Shown: piece by piece, positions 17,155-26,471 of the stretch
Layout of the letters: every line of letters begins with the position of its first letter
How positions within the stretch are numbered: the first letter of the stretch is position 1
NCBI RefSeq assembly: GCF_002929845.1
Contig: NZ_PJJS01000052.1
Span: 62,001 to 126,000 of the forward strand
Reading direction: 5' to 3'
DNA length: 64,000 nt
Source of the DNA: Cryobacterium sp. M96
GTDB lineage: Bacteria; Actinomycetota; Actinomycetes; Actinomycetales; Microbacteriaceae
Translations under genes and position numbers: made by a program
The notes under the pieces: generated by a model
The model's database searches: none
What the model was told of the DNA's origin: nothing
What the model saw: only the letters and a program-made list of their open reading frames with translations

Positions 17155-19881
17155 TTAGCTCTCGCCCCCGGCGGAACCGGTAGTTCCCGCCGTTACGTCG
17201 TGCAACCGGTACTTCGCGATCGCCTGGCCGACGACGCTGCGGTCGACCTCGCCTCGGCGAGCGAGAAGTTCGAGTGCGCGCACCACCATCGACGGTCCGT
17301 CGATCTTGAAGTAGCGGCGGGCCGCCGGGCGGGTGTCGGAGAAACCGAACCCGTCGGCGCCGAGGGTCGCGAAGTCGCCGGGCACGAACTGCCGGATCTG
17401 ATCGGGCACCGCATGCATGAAGTCGGTGACGGCGATGAACGGTCCGGCGGTGCCGGCCAGCTTCTCCGTCACATAAGGGATCTGCGGCGCGTCGTCCGGG
17501 TAGAGGAAGTTGTGTTCCTCGACCGCGATGCCATCGCGACGCAGTTCGGCCCAGGAGGTGACCGACCAGACGTCGGCGGACACTCCCCAGTCCTCGGCCA
17601 AAAGGGCCTGGGCCTCGAGCGCCCAGGGCACGGAGACGCCGGAGGCCAACAGCTGCGCCTTCGGACCGGACACATCGGACACGCTGACGCGGTGGATGCC
17701 GCGCACGATGCCGTCCACGTCCACGTCGTCGGGCTCGCGCGGCTGCACCTGCGGCTCGTTGTAGACCGTGATGTAGTACATGACGTTGGGGTCGGCGTGC
17801 GTTCCTCCGTACATCCGCTCGAGTCCCGACCGCACGATGTGCCCGATCTCGTAGCCGTAGGCCGGGTCGTACGAGACCACGGCGGGGTTCGTCGAGGCCA
17901 GCAACGGCGAGTGGCCGTCGGCGTGCTGCAGGCCTTCACCGGTGAGGGTGGTGCGTCCGGCGGTTGCGCCGATCATGAACCCGCGGGTCATCTGATCGCC
18001 CGCGGCCCACATGGCGTCGCCCGTGCGCTGGAAGCCGAACATCGAGTAGAAGACGTAGATCGGGATGAGCGGCTCACCCTGCGTTGCGTACGACGTGCCC
18101 ACGTTGGTGAAAGCAGCCATCGCGCCGGCTTCGTTGATCCCCACGTGCAGGATCTGGCCCTGCGGGCTCTCCTTATACGCCAAAAGCTGCGCGTGGTCGA
18201 CCGAGGTGTACTGCTGGCCGCTGGGGTTGTAGATCTTGGCATTCGGGAAGAACGCGTCGATGCCGAAGGTGCGAGCCTCGTCCGGGATGATCGGCACGAT
18301 GCGGTGTCCGAAGTCCTTGGCGCGCAGCAGTTCCTTGAGCAGCCGTACGAAGGCCATCGTGGTCGCGATCTCCTGCGTGCCGGAACCCTTCTTGGTGGGG
18401 GCGTAGGTCGCGTCGCCCGGCAGGGTGATCTGCGTGTACTTGCTGCGACGCTCCGGCACGTACCCGCCGAGCGCGCGGCGGCGCTCATGCAGGTACTGGA
18501 TCGCCTCATCGTCCTCGTCCGGCTTGAAGTACGGCGGGAGGTAGGGGTTCTCCTCGAGCTGGGCATCCGTGATCGGCATGTGGGTGCTGTCGCGGAACGT
18601 CTTGAGGTTGTCGAGGGTGAACTTCTTCATCTGGTGGGTCGCGTTGCGGCCCTCGAAGCTCGGGCCGAGGGCGTAACCCTTGACCGTCTTGGCCAGGATA
18701 ACGGTCGGCTGGCCCTTGTGCTCGGATGCGGCCTTGAATGCCGCGTAGACCTTGCGGTAGTCGTGGCCACCGCGCTTGAGGTTCCAGATGTCGTCGTCGG
18801 TGTAACCCTCGACGAGCTTGAGCGCGCGGGGGTCGCGGCCGAAGAAGTGCTCACGCACGTACGCACCGCTCTCGGCCTTGTACGTCTGGTAGTCGCCGTC
18901 GGGGGTGGCGTTCATCAGGTCGCGCAGGGCGCCATCGGTGTCGCGGGAGAGCAGCTCGTCCCACTCGCGACCCCAGACGACCTTGATGACGTTCCAGCCG
19001 GCGCCGCGGAAGAAGCTTTCCAGTTCCTGGATGATCTTGCCGTTGCCGCGTACCGGGCCGTCGAGGCGCTGGAGGTTGCAGTTGACGATGAAATTGAGGT
19101 TGTCGAGACCCTCGTTGGCGGCAACCTGCAGCTGCCCGCGGCTCTCGACCTCGTCCATCTCGCCGTCGCCGAGAAACGCCCAGACCTGCTGGTCGCTGGC
19201 GTCCTTGATCCCGCGGTTGGTGAGGTACCGGTTGGTTTGCGCCTGGTAGATGGCGTTGATCGGGCCGAGTCCCATGGAGACCGTCGGGAACTGCCAAAAT
19301 TCCGGCATCAGTCGCGGGTGCGGGTAGGAGGACAGCCCGTTGGGGCCGTGGGACTTCTCTTGGCGGAATCCGTCGAGTTGGTCGGTGCTCAGGCGGCCCT
19401 CGAGGAAGGCCCGCGCGTAGGTTCCGGGGGAGGCATGGCCCTGGATGAAAATCTGGTCTCCGCCGCCCGGGTGGTCCTGGCCGCGGAAGAAGTGGTTGAA
19501 GCCGACCTCGTAGAGGGCAGCGGAGGATGCATAGGTCGAGATGTGGCCGCCGACGGAGATTCCGGGGCGCTGAGCACGGTGCACGAGAACGGCGGCGTTC
19601 CAGCGTATCCAGGCGCGGTAGCGGCGCTCGATGTCTTCGTCGCCGGGGAAGTCGGGTTCATTGCCGGCCGCGATGGTATTGATGTAGTCCGTGGTCGGCA
19701 CCATGGGGACGCCGAGGTGCAGTTCCTTGGAGCGTTTCAGGAGCGTCAGCATGATCTCCCGACCACGCTGGTGACCGTGGGCCGATACGAGCGCGTCCAG
19801 CGATTCCGACCATTCGGCGGTTTCCTCCGGGTCCGCATCCGTGCTGTTAACCGAATACGGGTCCTGGTCGTTGACAGTCAC
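17155..19881 (-). CDS. aceE: Pyruvate dehydrogenase E1 component, homodimeric type
   Basis: A 908-residue thiamine-diphosphate enzyme that decarboxylates pyruvate and passes the acetyl group to the lipoyl E2. The homodimeric AceE hallmarks are clear: [22 protein letters not shown] (shortened here), the ThDP motif LGDGEMDE followed by [15 protein letters not shown], and [13 protein letters not shown] near 640. Length matches the family. The GTG start has GAGAGAGG upstream. It is monocistronic with or leads into fasR-fabDHPF. The E2 and E3 partners are at 45-48 kb in this window. Confidence 0.97.
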   Translation of the reverse strand: MTVNDQDPYSVNSTDADPEETAEWSESLDALVSAHGHQRGREIMLTLLKRSKELHLGVPMVPTTDYINTIAAGNEPDFPGDEDIERRYRAWIRWNAAVLVHRAQRPGISVGGHISTYASSAALYEVGFNHFFRGQDHPGGGDQIFIQGHASPGTYARAFLEGRLSTDQLDGFRQEKSHGPNGLSSYPHPRLMPEFWQFPTVSMGLGPINAIYQAQTNRYLTNRGIKDASDQQVWAFLGDGEMDEVESRGQLQVAANEGLDNLNFIVNCNLQRLDGPVRGNGKIIQELESFFRGAGWNVIKVVWGREWDELLSRDTDGALRDLMNATPDGDYQTYKAESGAYVREHFFGRDPRALKLVEGYTDDDIWNLKRGGHDYRKVYAAFKAASEHKGQPTVILAKTVKGYALGPSFEGRNATHQMKKFTLDNLKTFRDSTHMPITDAQLEENPYLPPYFKPDEDDEAIQYLHERRRALGGYVPERRSKYTQITLPGDATYAPTKKGSGTQEIATTMAFVRLLKELLRAKDFGHRIVPIIPDEARTFGIDAFFPNAKIYNPSGQQYTSVDHAQLLAYKESPQGQILHVGINEAGAMAAFTNVGTSYATQGEPLIPIYVFYSMFGFQRTGDAMWAAGDQMTRGFMIGATAGRTTLTGEGLQHADGHSPLLASTNPAVVSYDPAYGYEIGHIVRSGLERMYGGTHADPNVMYYITVYNEPQVQPREPDDVDVDGIVRGIHRVSVSDVSGPKAQLLASGVSVPWALEAQALLAEDWGVSADVWSVTSWAELRRDGIAVEEHNFLYPDDAPQIPYVTEKLAGTAGPFIAVTDFMHAVPDQIRQFVPGDFATLGADGFGFSDTRPAARRYFKIDGPSMVVRALELLARRGEVDRSVVGQAIAKYRLHDVTAGTTGSAGGES

Positions 19882-20137
19882 ACTCGACCTCTCTCTGTTG
19901 GGCAGACCATCGAAGCGAACCTGCCAAGTTAGCGGTGCCGGATGACGGTCGGATCACGACCGATGGCACCACGCAAGCCTACAGATTTTGCCTTCGGTTT
20001 GTGCGCGGTCGGTGAGCGCCGTTCGGGCCGGGAATCGAGGGTCCCTCGGGACGCTCATCTTGGTTCCGGCAGAAGGCGGGGCTAGGCTGTGGCGTCGCCT
20101 TGCATCGTTCCCGTGGGCGCACGAAAGGAAGCGCTCC

Positions 20138-20605
20138 ATGGCGTTGGAAAATGACACCCAGGCTCCTGATTTCGAGCTCTTCAACCAGTTCGGCGAGCGG
20201 GTGCAGCTCAGCGAGTTCCGCGGGAAGAAGTCGGTCGCCCTGGTCTTCTTCCCCCTCGCGTTCTCGGGAATCTGCAGTGGTGAGTTGTGCGAGCTGCGGG
20301 ACAACCTGTCGTTGTTCGTCGCCAACGAGGTGGAACTGCTCGGCATCTCGGTCGATTCCCGTCACGCCCTGCGTGCCTGGGGGGAACAGGAACGGTACAC
20401 CTTCGACCTCCTGGCCGACTTCTGGCCGCACGGTGCGGTCGCTAAGGAATACGGGGTGTTCCTCGAGCAAAAGGGCTTTGCGAACCGGGCCACGTTCTTG
20501 ATCGACCCTGAGGGGATCATCCGGGCCAGCTTCATCACCGCGCCGGGCGAGCCCCGGTCGTTGGAGGCCTACCGGGCTGCGATCGGCGAACTCCAGCCGG
20601 CTTGA
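20138..20605 (+). CDS. Peroxiredoxin, AhpE type
   Basis: A 155-residue thioredoxin-fold peroxidase that reduces hydroperoxides. The peroxidatic cysteine is Cys46 in FFPLAFSGICSGELC; a second cysteine at 51 follows the same motif as in actinobacterial AhpE. The remainder (VDSRHALRAWGEQ, FDLLADFWPHGAVAKEYG, ATFLIDPEG) is standard. ATG at 20138 has GAAAGGAAG upstream; the 50 in-frame codons before it are not protein-like. A possible -10 TAGGCT lies about 50 bases upstream. It is divergent from aceE. Confidence 0.9.
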   Translation: MALENDTQAPDFELFNQFGERVQLSEFRGKKSVALVFFPLAFSGICSGELCELRDNLSLFVANEVELLGISVDSRHALRAWGEQERYTFDLLADFWPHGAVAKEYGVFLEQKGFANRATFLIDPEGIIRASFITAPGEPRSLEAYRAAIGELQPA

Positions 20606-20676
20606 ACCCGGCCGCGGTCCACCCGGCGCGCAGAATCTGTATGATGAAACACGGCCTTCACCGGCCGTTGCGTCAG

Positions 20677-20749
20677 GGGCCTTTAGCTCAGTTGGTAGAG
20701 CGCCACGTTTACACCGTGGATGTCATCGGTTCGAGCCCGGTAGGGCCCA
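20677..20749 (+). tRNA. tRNA-Val (anticodon UAC)
   Basis: A complete cloverleaf can be drawn. The acceptor stem is GGGCCTT with AGGGCCC (one U-G pair) and the D-arm is GCTC...GAGC. The anticodon stem CCACG/CGTGG encloses TTTACAC, giving anticodon UAC. The T-arm ATCGG/CCGGT encloses TTCGAGC. The discriminator is A and CCA is not encoded. It lies just before luxS. Confidence 0.95.
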
Positions 20750-20822
20750 CACATAAACCCCTGATCACGTCCGTTGCGAACGAGCCCCAGCCGAGTGCCA
20801 CGACAGCTTCCAGGGAGAACAC

Positions 20823-21290
20823 GTGAATCAGCCACGCATGAACGTCGAATCGTTCAACCTCGATCACCGTACGGTTGTCGCACCCTACGTGCGCCTGGCC
20901 GATACCAAGATGCTGCCGCAGGGGGACACCATCGTGAAGTACGACGTGCGCTTCACCCAGCCCAACGTCCTTCACCTGGAGATGCCGGTAGTGCACTCGA
21001 TCGAGCACCTCTTCGCCGAGCACTCCCGCAACCATTCCACCCGAGTCATCGACTTCTCGCCGATGGGCTGTCAAACCGGTTTCTACCTCATTCTGCAGGG
21101 GCAGCCGGAGTACGCCGAGGTCCTCGAGTTGATCGAGGCCACCATGACCGACATCCTCGGCGCCACCGAGGTGCCCGCCGCCAACGAGGTTCAGTGCGGT
21201 TGGGGAGCCAACCACTCGTTGGCAGCCGCCCAGGACGCCGTGAAGGTCTTCCTGGCCGCCCGTGGCGCCTGGGCCACCGTCACCGCATGA
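20823..21290 (+). CDS. luxS: S-ribosylhomocysteine lyase
   Basis: A 155-residue metalloenzyme that splits S-ribosylhomocysteine into homocysteine and DPD, the AI-2 precursor. The metal ligands HSIEH (His58, His62) and Cys125 (CGWGANHS), the base Glu61 and the catalytic-type Cys83 in [10 protein letters not shown] are all present. It starts at GTG after AGGGAGAACAC. Its stop overlaps the start of mtnN by four bases (ATGA), so the two steps of S-adenosylhomocysteine breakdown are translationally coupled. AI-2 signalling itself is not implied. Confidence 0.95.
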   Translation: MNQPRMNVESFNLDHRTVVAPYVRLADTKMLPQGDTIVKYDVRFTQPNVLHLEMPVVHSIEHLFAEHSRNHSTRVIDFSPMGCQTGFYLILQGQPEYAEVLELIEATMTDILGATEVPAANEVQCGWGANHSLAAAQDAVKVFLAARGAWATVTA

Positions 21291-22012
21291 CGACCGTCGA
21301 CGCGATCATTCTGGTCGCGATGGAGGAGGAGGCCGCTCCGTTCCTGGCGGCGGCCACCGCTTCCGCGCCGCCGGTCGCCATCGGCAGGGCCCGCCGGCAC
21401 CGCCTCACCTTGGCCGGGCGTGAAGTGCTGCTCGTGCAGAGCGGCATCGGGCTGGTCAACGCGGCCGGTGGGACGACATCCGCACTCCTATTTGTGCGCG
21501 CCGAGGACCCCGAGGCGTCGCCGCTGGTGATCAGCGCGGGTTCGGCCGGCGGGGTGGGCGCCCAGGTGCGGGTGGGCGAGGTGGTCATCGGGAGCGAATA
21601 CCTCAACAGCGACGCTGACGCACGCGTCTTCGGGTACGCGCTCGGCCAGGTGCCCGGCATGCCGGCTCGCTACGAGGGCGCGACTGAGGCGCTGCGCGGC
21701 GCCGAGTCGGCTGCCCGGATGCCCGACGGATCGGCGCTGGTCGTGCGCCGCGGGCTGCTGGTCTCCAACGACGCCTTCGTGAGCGTGGAGCGCGCAGAGA
21801 GCCTCCGCGTGCTGTTCCCCGGGGTTCTCGCCACCGACATGGAATCCGTGGGCGCTGCTCAAACCTGCTTCGCTCATGGCGTACCGTTCGTGGCGGTCCG
21901 CGGCATCTCCGACCTGTGCGGACCGGTTGACGATCACCTCACCCACATCGACGACGCGGCCGACCGCTCGGCCGCGGTCGTGCTGGAGATGCTGCGCAGG
22001 TTCGCCGACTGA
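21287..22012 (+). CDS. mtnN: 5'-methylthioadenosine/S-adenosylhomocysteine nucleosidase
   Basis: A 241-residue nucleosidase that removes adenine from S-adenosylhomocysteine and methylthioadenosine, giving the substrate of LuxS. Family features: an N-terminal AMEEEAAPF carrying the catalytic-type Glu, SGIGLVNAA, the phosphorylase motif SAGSAGGV, the substrate-binding [11 protein letters not shown] and the catalytic-type Asp in RGISDLCG near 203. It overlaps luxS by four bases, and together they form the two-step Pfs/LuxS route. Confidence 0.93.
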   Translation: MTTVDAIILVAMEEEAAPFLAAATASAPPVAIGRARRHRLTLAGREVLLVQSGIGLVNAAGGTTSALLFVRAEDPEASPLVISAGSAGGVGAQVRVGEVVIGSEYLNSDADARVFGYALGQVPGMPARYEGATEALRGAESAARMPDGSALVVRRGLLVSNDAFVSVERAESLRVLFPGVLATDMESVGAAQTCFAHGVPFVAVRGISDLCGPVDDHLTHIDDAADRSAAVVLEMLRRFAD

Positions 22013-22266
22013 CTCGGCCTACGCCCCGTCCGGCCGTGACCGATCCTCGGTGCGTGCAAAGGTCGGACGCAGGTTCTTCAATAGCTCTACGGAGCCGGGT
22101 TCCGCGCGATACGCTGGAAACGGCGTGACTGAGAAAGTCGCTCCCCGCCGCGGAATAATCGTTGCTTTCCCGCGGAGCCGAGTGGTCGTGAAGGCACCGT
22201 TCACACTCACGCGCGAGCGACTTCGATGCGAGTAATTTCGATCCGAGTAACGGATGCCCTGGGGGG

Positions 22267-22570
22267 GTGAACGTCGTCATGTCCCGGTCTGACCGTCAAT
22301 CGTTCGGCCTCGCCGTCGAGGAGTTGCGCAACGCGCACCTGAACAGCACCTACCTGTGTTCGCCGTTCCTGCGGGTGCTGCCCGTCACCGGCGTGGCGAT
22401 CTCCACCCTCGGCGCACCGTTCGGCGCCGAAACCGTGTGCGCGAGCGACGTCGAAGGCGTGTTCGCGTTCCCGATGGTCGTCGGAACGTCGGAACGTCGG
22501 AACGTTGGACATCGGAGCGGTTGACCTGTACTCCCGCCGCCCCCGCACTCCCACGCGCGCACGGTCCGCG
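22267..22570 (+). pseudogene. GAF/ANTAR regulator remnant 1
   Basis: The first 57 codons match the start of GAF-ANTAR RNA-binding regulators (FGLAVEELRNAHL, LPVTGVAISTLGAPFG, TVCASD). The middle of the GAF domain is then missing, and the sequence resumes at GVFAFPMVVGT. Here three tandem copies of TCGGAACG (22481-22504) shift the frame; the GAF end LDIGAVDLYSRR continues in another frame and soon meets a stop. No ANTAR domain follows. It has an internal deletion and a repeat-expansion frameshift, so it is not functional as a GAF-ANTAR protein. Confidence 0.7.
22481..22504 (+). repeat. Three tandem copies of an 8-base unit
   Basis: TCGGAACG occurs three times without interruption inside the GAF remnant. 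Removing two copies (16 bases) restores the frame from FPMVVGT into LDIGAVDLYS, so the expansion is the likely cause of the frameshift. Confidence 0.85.
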
Positions 22571-22642
22571 AGGTAGCGGACGATGTTGTGGCGCGAAGGG
22601 TTGATGTTTACTTCAGAATTAGACGGGTATTGGGATGGAATT

Positions 22643-23370
22643 ATGGTGACCAGAACACGTGAAGGTCAGTGGGTTGAGACCTTCGTCACGCTGGCCGACC
22701 CGCTTGTCGTCGGGTACGATTTCGTCGTCCTGCTGCACACACTCGTAGAGACCTGCGCCACACTCTTCGGGGCGTCCGCGGTCGGGATCATCCTCTCCGC
22801 CTACAACGACAACGACAACGACAACGATCTCGAGGTCGTGGCCTCAACCAACGAACGAAGTCGCCTGATTGAAATATCGCAGCTGCGGGCCGGCAATGGG
22901 CCGTGCGTCGAGTGCTACACGACCGGCTACCCGTGGCCATTCCCGACCTCGATGTCCTCGCCCCAGTGTGGCCACGGTTCCGGGCGGGAGCGCTCAAACT
23001 TGGCTTCAAGTCGATGCATTCGGTCCCCCTGCGGCTGCGAGCGACGACCATCGGATCGCTCAATGTCTTCTGGGATCGCCTCGGCGGTCTGGGAGCGGGG
23101 GACCTGCGCACGGTCCAGGCGCTGGCCGACACCGCCACCATCGGCATTCTTCAGGAACGCGCCATCAGGGAGAGCGGCGTGGCTCGGGCGTAGCTGCAAC
23201 GCGCGCTCAGTAGCCGCGTTCTGATCGAGCAGGCCAAGGGCGTCGTCGCTTTCACCCACACCGTCGACATGGAAGAGGCCTTCGCGACCCTGCGTCAATA
23301 TGCCCGCGACAACGGCCAGTGGCTGGTCGAGGTTGCCGAACAGGTTGTGAACCGAACTCTCGACCTGTAA
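22643..23370 (+). pseudogene. GAF/ANTAR regulator 2, frameshifted and with an internal stop
   Basis: A nearly full-length GAF-ANTAR regulator with two lesions. The GAF part (FVTLADPLVVGYDFV to GNGPCVECYTTG) shifts frame near 22925-22935 and continues as VAIPDLDVLAPVW through TATIGILQERAIRES. An in-frame TAG at 23191-23193 then falls in the linker before a well-preserved ANTAR domain (SSRVLIEQAKGVVAF...MEEAFATLRQYAR). ANTAR proteins antiterminate transcription by binding paired RNA hairpins. Four Asn-Asp codon pairs (bases 22805-22828) form a hexamer repeat in the GAF domain. Either this is a pseudogene or both lesions are sequencing errors. Confidence 0.8.
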
Positions 23371-23383
23371 ACCCCGCACGGTC

Positions 23384-23396
23384 TAGAATCGAATTA
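23384..23396 (+). promoter_or_regulatory. -10 element of a probable leaderless transcript
   Basis: TAGAAT is placed so that transcription would begin at the ATG at 23396. This favours the longer form of the following hypothetical protein over the internal ATG at 23450. Confidence 0.4.
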
Positions 23397-23788
23397 TGCC
23401 CCAGACCTTGGCTGCACATGTCCATTTCGTGAACAATCAGGGGTCTACCATGAAGCGTCTATTTCACCCCGGCGGATCGGTCATCACGGGCGATGACCTT
23501 GCGGATGCCGTCATGCACTATGCCGAGGCGTTAAGTCTCCGTCCCCAGGTCGATGTCGTCGACATCCCGATTGTCAAAGAGACGGGCCTGCTGGGTCGCA
23601 TCCAGATCCTGATCGGCGGATCCGGCCAATTGGTCTGCGTTACTGCCGGTTCCGCACGGTCAGAGCTGTTGGAGCCGGAGACGGTGGACACTCTCCGCCA
23701 TAAGGCCCTGGTCGGCACGGCCTCGGGCCGAGCCTCGTGGACGGGCGACGGGCTGGATTCGCCACAGTTCGACGAGTTCGACTACTGA
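23396..23788 (+). CDS. Hypothetical protein with an FHPGGSVITGDDLADAV motif
   Basis: I do not recognise a named family. The 130-residue product begins MPQTLAAHVHFVNNQGSTMKRL and has a short alpha/beta pattern: GDDLADAVMHYAEAL helix, VDVVDIPIV strand, GRIQILIGGSGQLVCVTA strands, and an acidic C-terminus ending QFDEFDY. Two starts compete. ATG at 23396 fits a leaderless -10 box, and ATG at 23450 (112 residues) has AGGGG upstream. It sits in the stress-gene island, just after the broken ANTAR gene and before a DosR-like box, but points to no function. Confidence 0.6.
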   Translation: MPQTLAAHVHFVNNQGSTMKRLFHPGGSVITGDDLADAVMHYAEALSLRPQVDVVDIPIVKETGLLGRIQILIGGSGQLVCVTAGSARSELLEPETVDTLRHKALVGTASGRASWTGDGLDSPQFDEFDY

Positions 23789-23804
23789 CGTCCTGACCGA
23801 CGCC

Positions 23805-23819
23805 GGGACTTTCGGCCCT
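23805..23819 (+). promoter_or_regulatory. DosR/DevR-like box upstream of the first usp gene
   Basis: GGGACTTTCGGCCCT, 73 bases before the usp start. It differs at one position from the box at 26472-26486 on the other strand. Both resemble the dormancy-regulator box known from mycobacteria, and a NarL-type response regulator is encoded 4 kb away. Confidence 0.6.
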
Positions 23820-23891
23820 GTTCTGTCGGATCGGCGCGCGACATCGTAGACCCCGTTCTGCCCGCTGTGACGGGGAGCGGAGGAGGTCGTC

Positions 23892-24725
23892 GTGGACAAC
23901 CGTGTTGTAGTGGGCGTCAGCGGTCGGCCGCCGGCTCGGGCTGCGCTCCAGTGGGCGCTCGACTATGCGCGTCCCCGGAGCCTGGAGATCGAGTTGGTGC
24001 ACGTCGTCGACGCGACCTTCGGCACGACCCCAGCCGGGTTTCTGCACTCGGCCCGCGAGCAGGCCGAACTGCTGCTCGCCCGTGAGGGTGAGGAGGCCCG
24101 CAGTGTCGCTCCTGACCTGACTTTTCGCACGACGGTCCTCGAGGGCTCGCCCACCGGGGCCCTCACCGACTGGGCCGTCGGCGCGCAACTCCTCGTCGTG
24201 GGCTCGCACGCCCTGGGCCGGTTTCGGGACTACGTCTTCAGCACCCAAGCCGCGCAGATCGCGGCTTACGCCGCCGGTTCCGTCGTCGTCGTGGACGGTT
24301 CCGAGGCCTCCCTCGCCGCTGTGACATTCGCCGCGGATCAGGCGGACCGCCTGGGCGAGCGGTTGACGGCGCTGTACTGCTGGAGTGCGCCGGCCCCTTG
24401 GACCGAAGAGCGCGCCATGATCGACTGGCCGATGGTGCCCGATGAAGCGGACCGCCTGGTCCTCTCCGAAGCGGTGGTGGGACTGGCCGAACGCTAACCG
24501 GACCTGGTGCTCGACCTGCGGCTCGACCTCGGGTTGCCGGTGGACGCACTTGTGTCGGCGGCGACCGGTGCGCGGCTTCTCGTTGTGGGCAGCCACGGTC
24601 GCCACGGGTTCGCTCGCTTTTGGCTGGGTTCGGTCAGTCATGTGATCGTTTTGACCATGCCCTGCCCAGTCGCCGTGATCAGGGTCGCCGGCACCGAGAC
24701 CGGACCGGTCAGCGAACCCGTCTAA
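23892..24725 (+). pseudogene. Universal stress protein, interrupted by a stop codon
   Basis: A tandem-UspA protein. The first domain (VVVGVSGRPPARAALQWAL to LLVVGSHALGRF) runs into a joint AGSVVVVDGSEASLAAV, where about a dozen residues at the usual domain boundary seem deleted in frame. A TAA at 24495-24497 then ends the frame after LAER. The same frame continues with DLVLDLRLDLGLPVDAL and the ATP-binding LLVVGSHGRHGFARFWLGSVS. A single base change (TAC to TAA) would explain the stop. GTG start with a strong GGAGGAGGT. Either a pseudogene or a 201-residue shortened protein. Confidence 0.75.
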
Positions 24726-24768
24726 GTTGTTCACAGCGCTCGCATCGGAGCGTGCGAATCGGAGGGTG

Positions 24769-25479
24769 TCAGTCGGACCGGGCGATCAGCACAGGCACGT
24801 TGATGTTCATCAGGACGTCGTGGGTGACTGAATCGACCACCGACTGGGTCACGGGCCTCGGATGTGAAACTCTGAGCACGGTATGGCAGCCTCGCTGCCG
24901 ACATCGAGCAGAGCCTCGGCCGGCGGCCGGTGCACCAGCCGGGGATTCACGAACGCGCCGGGGGTCGCGGCAGTCGCGAGCTCCGGGCTCCGCACGCAAA
25001 GTCGAGGGCGCATGCACGAGGATGAGTTCGTGGCCAAGGCGGCGCGCCTCCTGGGCGCCGAAAATGACGGCCGAGGTGGATCCCTCGAAACGGTCGACAT
25101 CCACGACGACTCCGCTTCGGCTGTCTGTGGTCGATTCCGGCACCGCGGCGACGGTGCAGCCGGCCGCCGCGGCGATCTGAACGCTGCGCGAGCCGAGCAC
25201 GCGTCCGCTCAGGGAACCGGTCTTGTGGGTTCCGACGACCAAAACATCGTCGGATGTCGGCACCGCGGCGAGCGTCCAGGCGGGAGACCCGTGCAGGACG
25301 AGCGCGCCGATGTCCAGCCCGGGATGCGTCTTCGCCGCGGTGATCTCCTGCGTGAGCAGACTGCTCGCCCGGCGCTCGGCCTCCCGCGGGTAGTCGGGAC
25401 CCAGCAGCCCCCACCCATCGTCGACGACGTGCACCAGGACCACGGGCGACCCGTCGAATCCGATGTAGGAGGTGTTCAC
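24769..25479 (-). pseudogene. Universal stress protein with deletion and frameshift
   Basis: The frame is open for 236 codons but the protein is damaged. After YIGFDGS the sequence jumps to GSPVVLVHVVDDGWG, so most of the first helix of UspA domain 1 is missing, apparently deleted between two Gly-Ser codon pairs. Domain 1 then continues normally (VLVVGTHKTGSLSGRVLGS). In domain 2 the frame is lost after LGHELILVHA; the expected ATAATPGAFVNPRLVHRPPA is in another frame, and the original frame resumes only at SVTHDVLMNINVPVLIARS. The GTG start overlaps the stop of the upstream intact usp gene, so the two were an operon. Confidence 0.7.
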
Positions 25480-26390
25480 CGCTTCTTCACACCTTCCGTG
25501 GAGTCCGGTCGGGACTCGGCGCGTTCACCGGCCGGGCGGGGGACCACAGCGACCGGGCACGGCAGGTTCATCAGCACGTCGTGGCTGACCGAACCGAGAA
25601 AGAGGCTGCCGACGGCACCCCGGCCGTGTGTGCCGACGACGACGAGGGACGCCGTTTGGGAGGCATTCACGAGCACGGATGCCGCGGTGCCCTGTTTCAG
25701 AACCTCGGCGATATGCAGCGCCGGATGCGCGTCGCGAACCCTCCTCGTTGCCCCCGACTGGATGCGCGCGTGGGCGTCCCGTATCTCCTCGTAGGGCAGG
25801 ACGGCACCGTATTCGACGGCCACGGTCGCGGGAATGGTCCAGGCGTGGACGATATCGAGAGGGAGTTTGTAACGCTCGGCTTCGCGGGCCGCGAAGTCAA
25901 CGGCGACCAGGGCCGTGACGTCGTTCTCCATGCCCACGACGATGTGGCCGCCACGTGCCTGCCAGTTGACGGGGACGACGACGACAGGGCAACGGGCGTG
26001 GGCCGCGAGGCGAAGGGGAAGGGTGCCGAAGACCGTCCCGGCGAGAACACCGGTCTTGTTCGTGCCGATGACCAGAAGGTCGGCGGTCGCCGATGCCCGC
26101 GCCAGCTCATCGACCGGGACGCCATGGCGGATGTAGCTCGTCTTCCGGCAGGAGGGTGCCACCTGTTCGACCCGTCGAAGGGCTTCCGCGAGCGGGCGCT
26201 CGTAGGCAGGCTGACTGGAATAGTCCGATCCCTCAGCGGGGTACCAGCCCAGCTCCACCACTGTGGTGAGTTCGAGTTGCACGGGCGTGCCCTGCATCCG
26301 TTCGAGCGTCACGACCCGGTCGAGGGCCCACTCCAGGGCCGCCTTGCTCGCGGCCCCACCGTCAATGGCGACGATCACTTTTTCAACCAT
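25476..26390 (-). CDS. Universal stress protein (two UspA domains)
   Basis: The only intact usp gene of the three here: 304 residues with two complete UspA domains. Domain 1 has VIVAIDGGAASKAALEWAL and LLVIGTNKTGVLAGTVFGTLP; domain 2 has IVVGMENDVTALVAVDFAAREA and the ATP-binding LVVVGTHGRGAVGSLFLGSVS. ATG at 26390 has AGGAG upstream. A DosR-like box lies 82 bases before the start, in the gap shared with the divergent sensor kinase. Tandem Usp proteins of this kind belong to hypoxia/dormancy regulons in mycobacteria; the same role here is inferred. Confidence 0.85.
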   Translation of the reverse strand: MVEKVIVAIDGGAASKAALEWALDRVVTLERMQGTPVQLELTTVVELGWYPAEGSDYSSQPAYERPLAEALRRVEQVAPSCRKTSYIRHGVPVDELARASATADLLVIGTNKTGVLAGTVFGTLPLRLAAHARCPVVVVPVNWQARGGHIVVGMENDVTALVAVDFAAREAERYKLPLDIVHAWTIPATVAVEYGAVLPYEEIRDAHARIQSGATRRVRDAHPALHIAEVLKQGTAASVLVNASQTASLVVVGTHGRGAVGSLFLGSVSHDVLMNLPCPVAVVPRPAGERAESRPDSTEGVKKR

Positions 26391-26471
26391 GGGTGTGACT
26401 CCTGCTCTGGGGTGGAATCGCACCGGACAGTCCGCCCCACGTTATGATCGCAGTGCCTGCCGGACCGGGAC

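Noticed and set aside
17134-19932. A 932-codon frame on the plus strand opposite aceE
   Set aside because: It is the antisense shadow of aceE in high-GC DNA; its translation is rich in Arg/Gly/Val/Asp and has no domain, and aceE on the other strand is certain.
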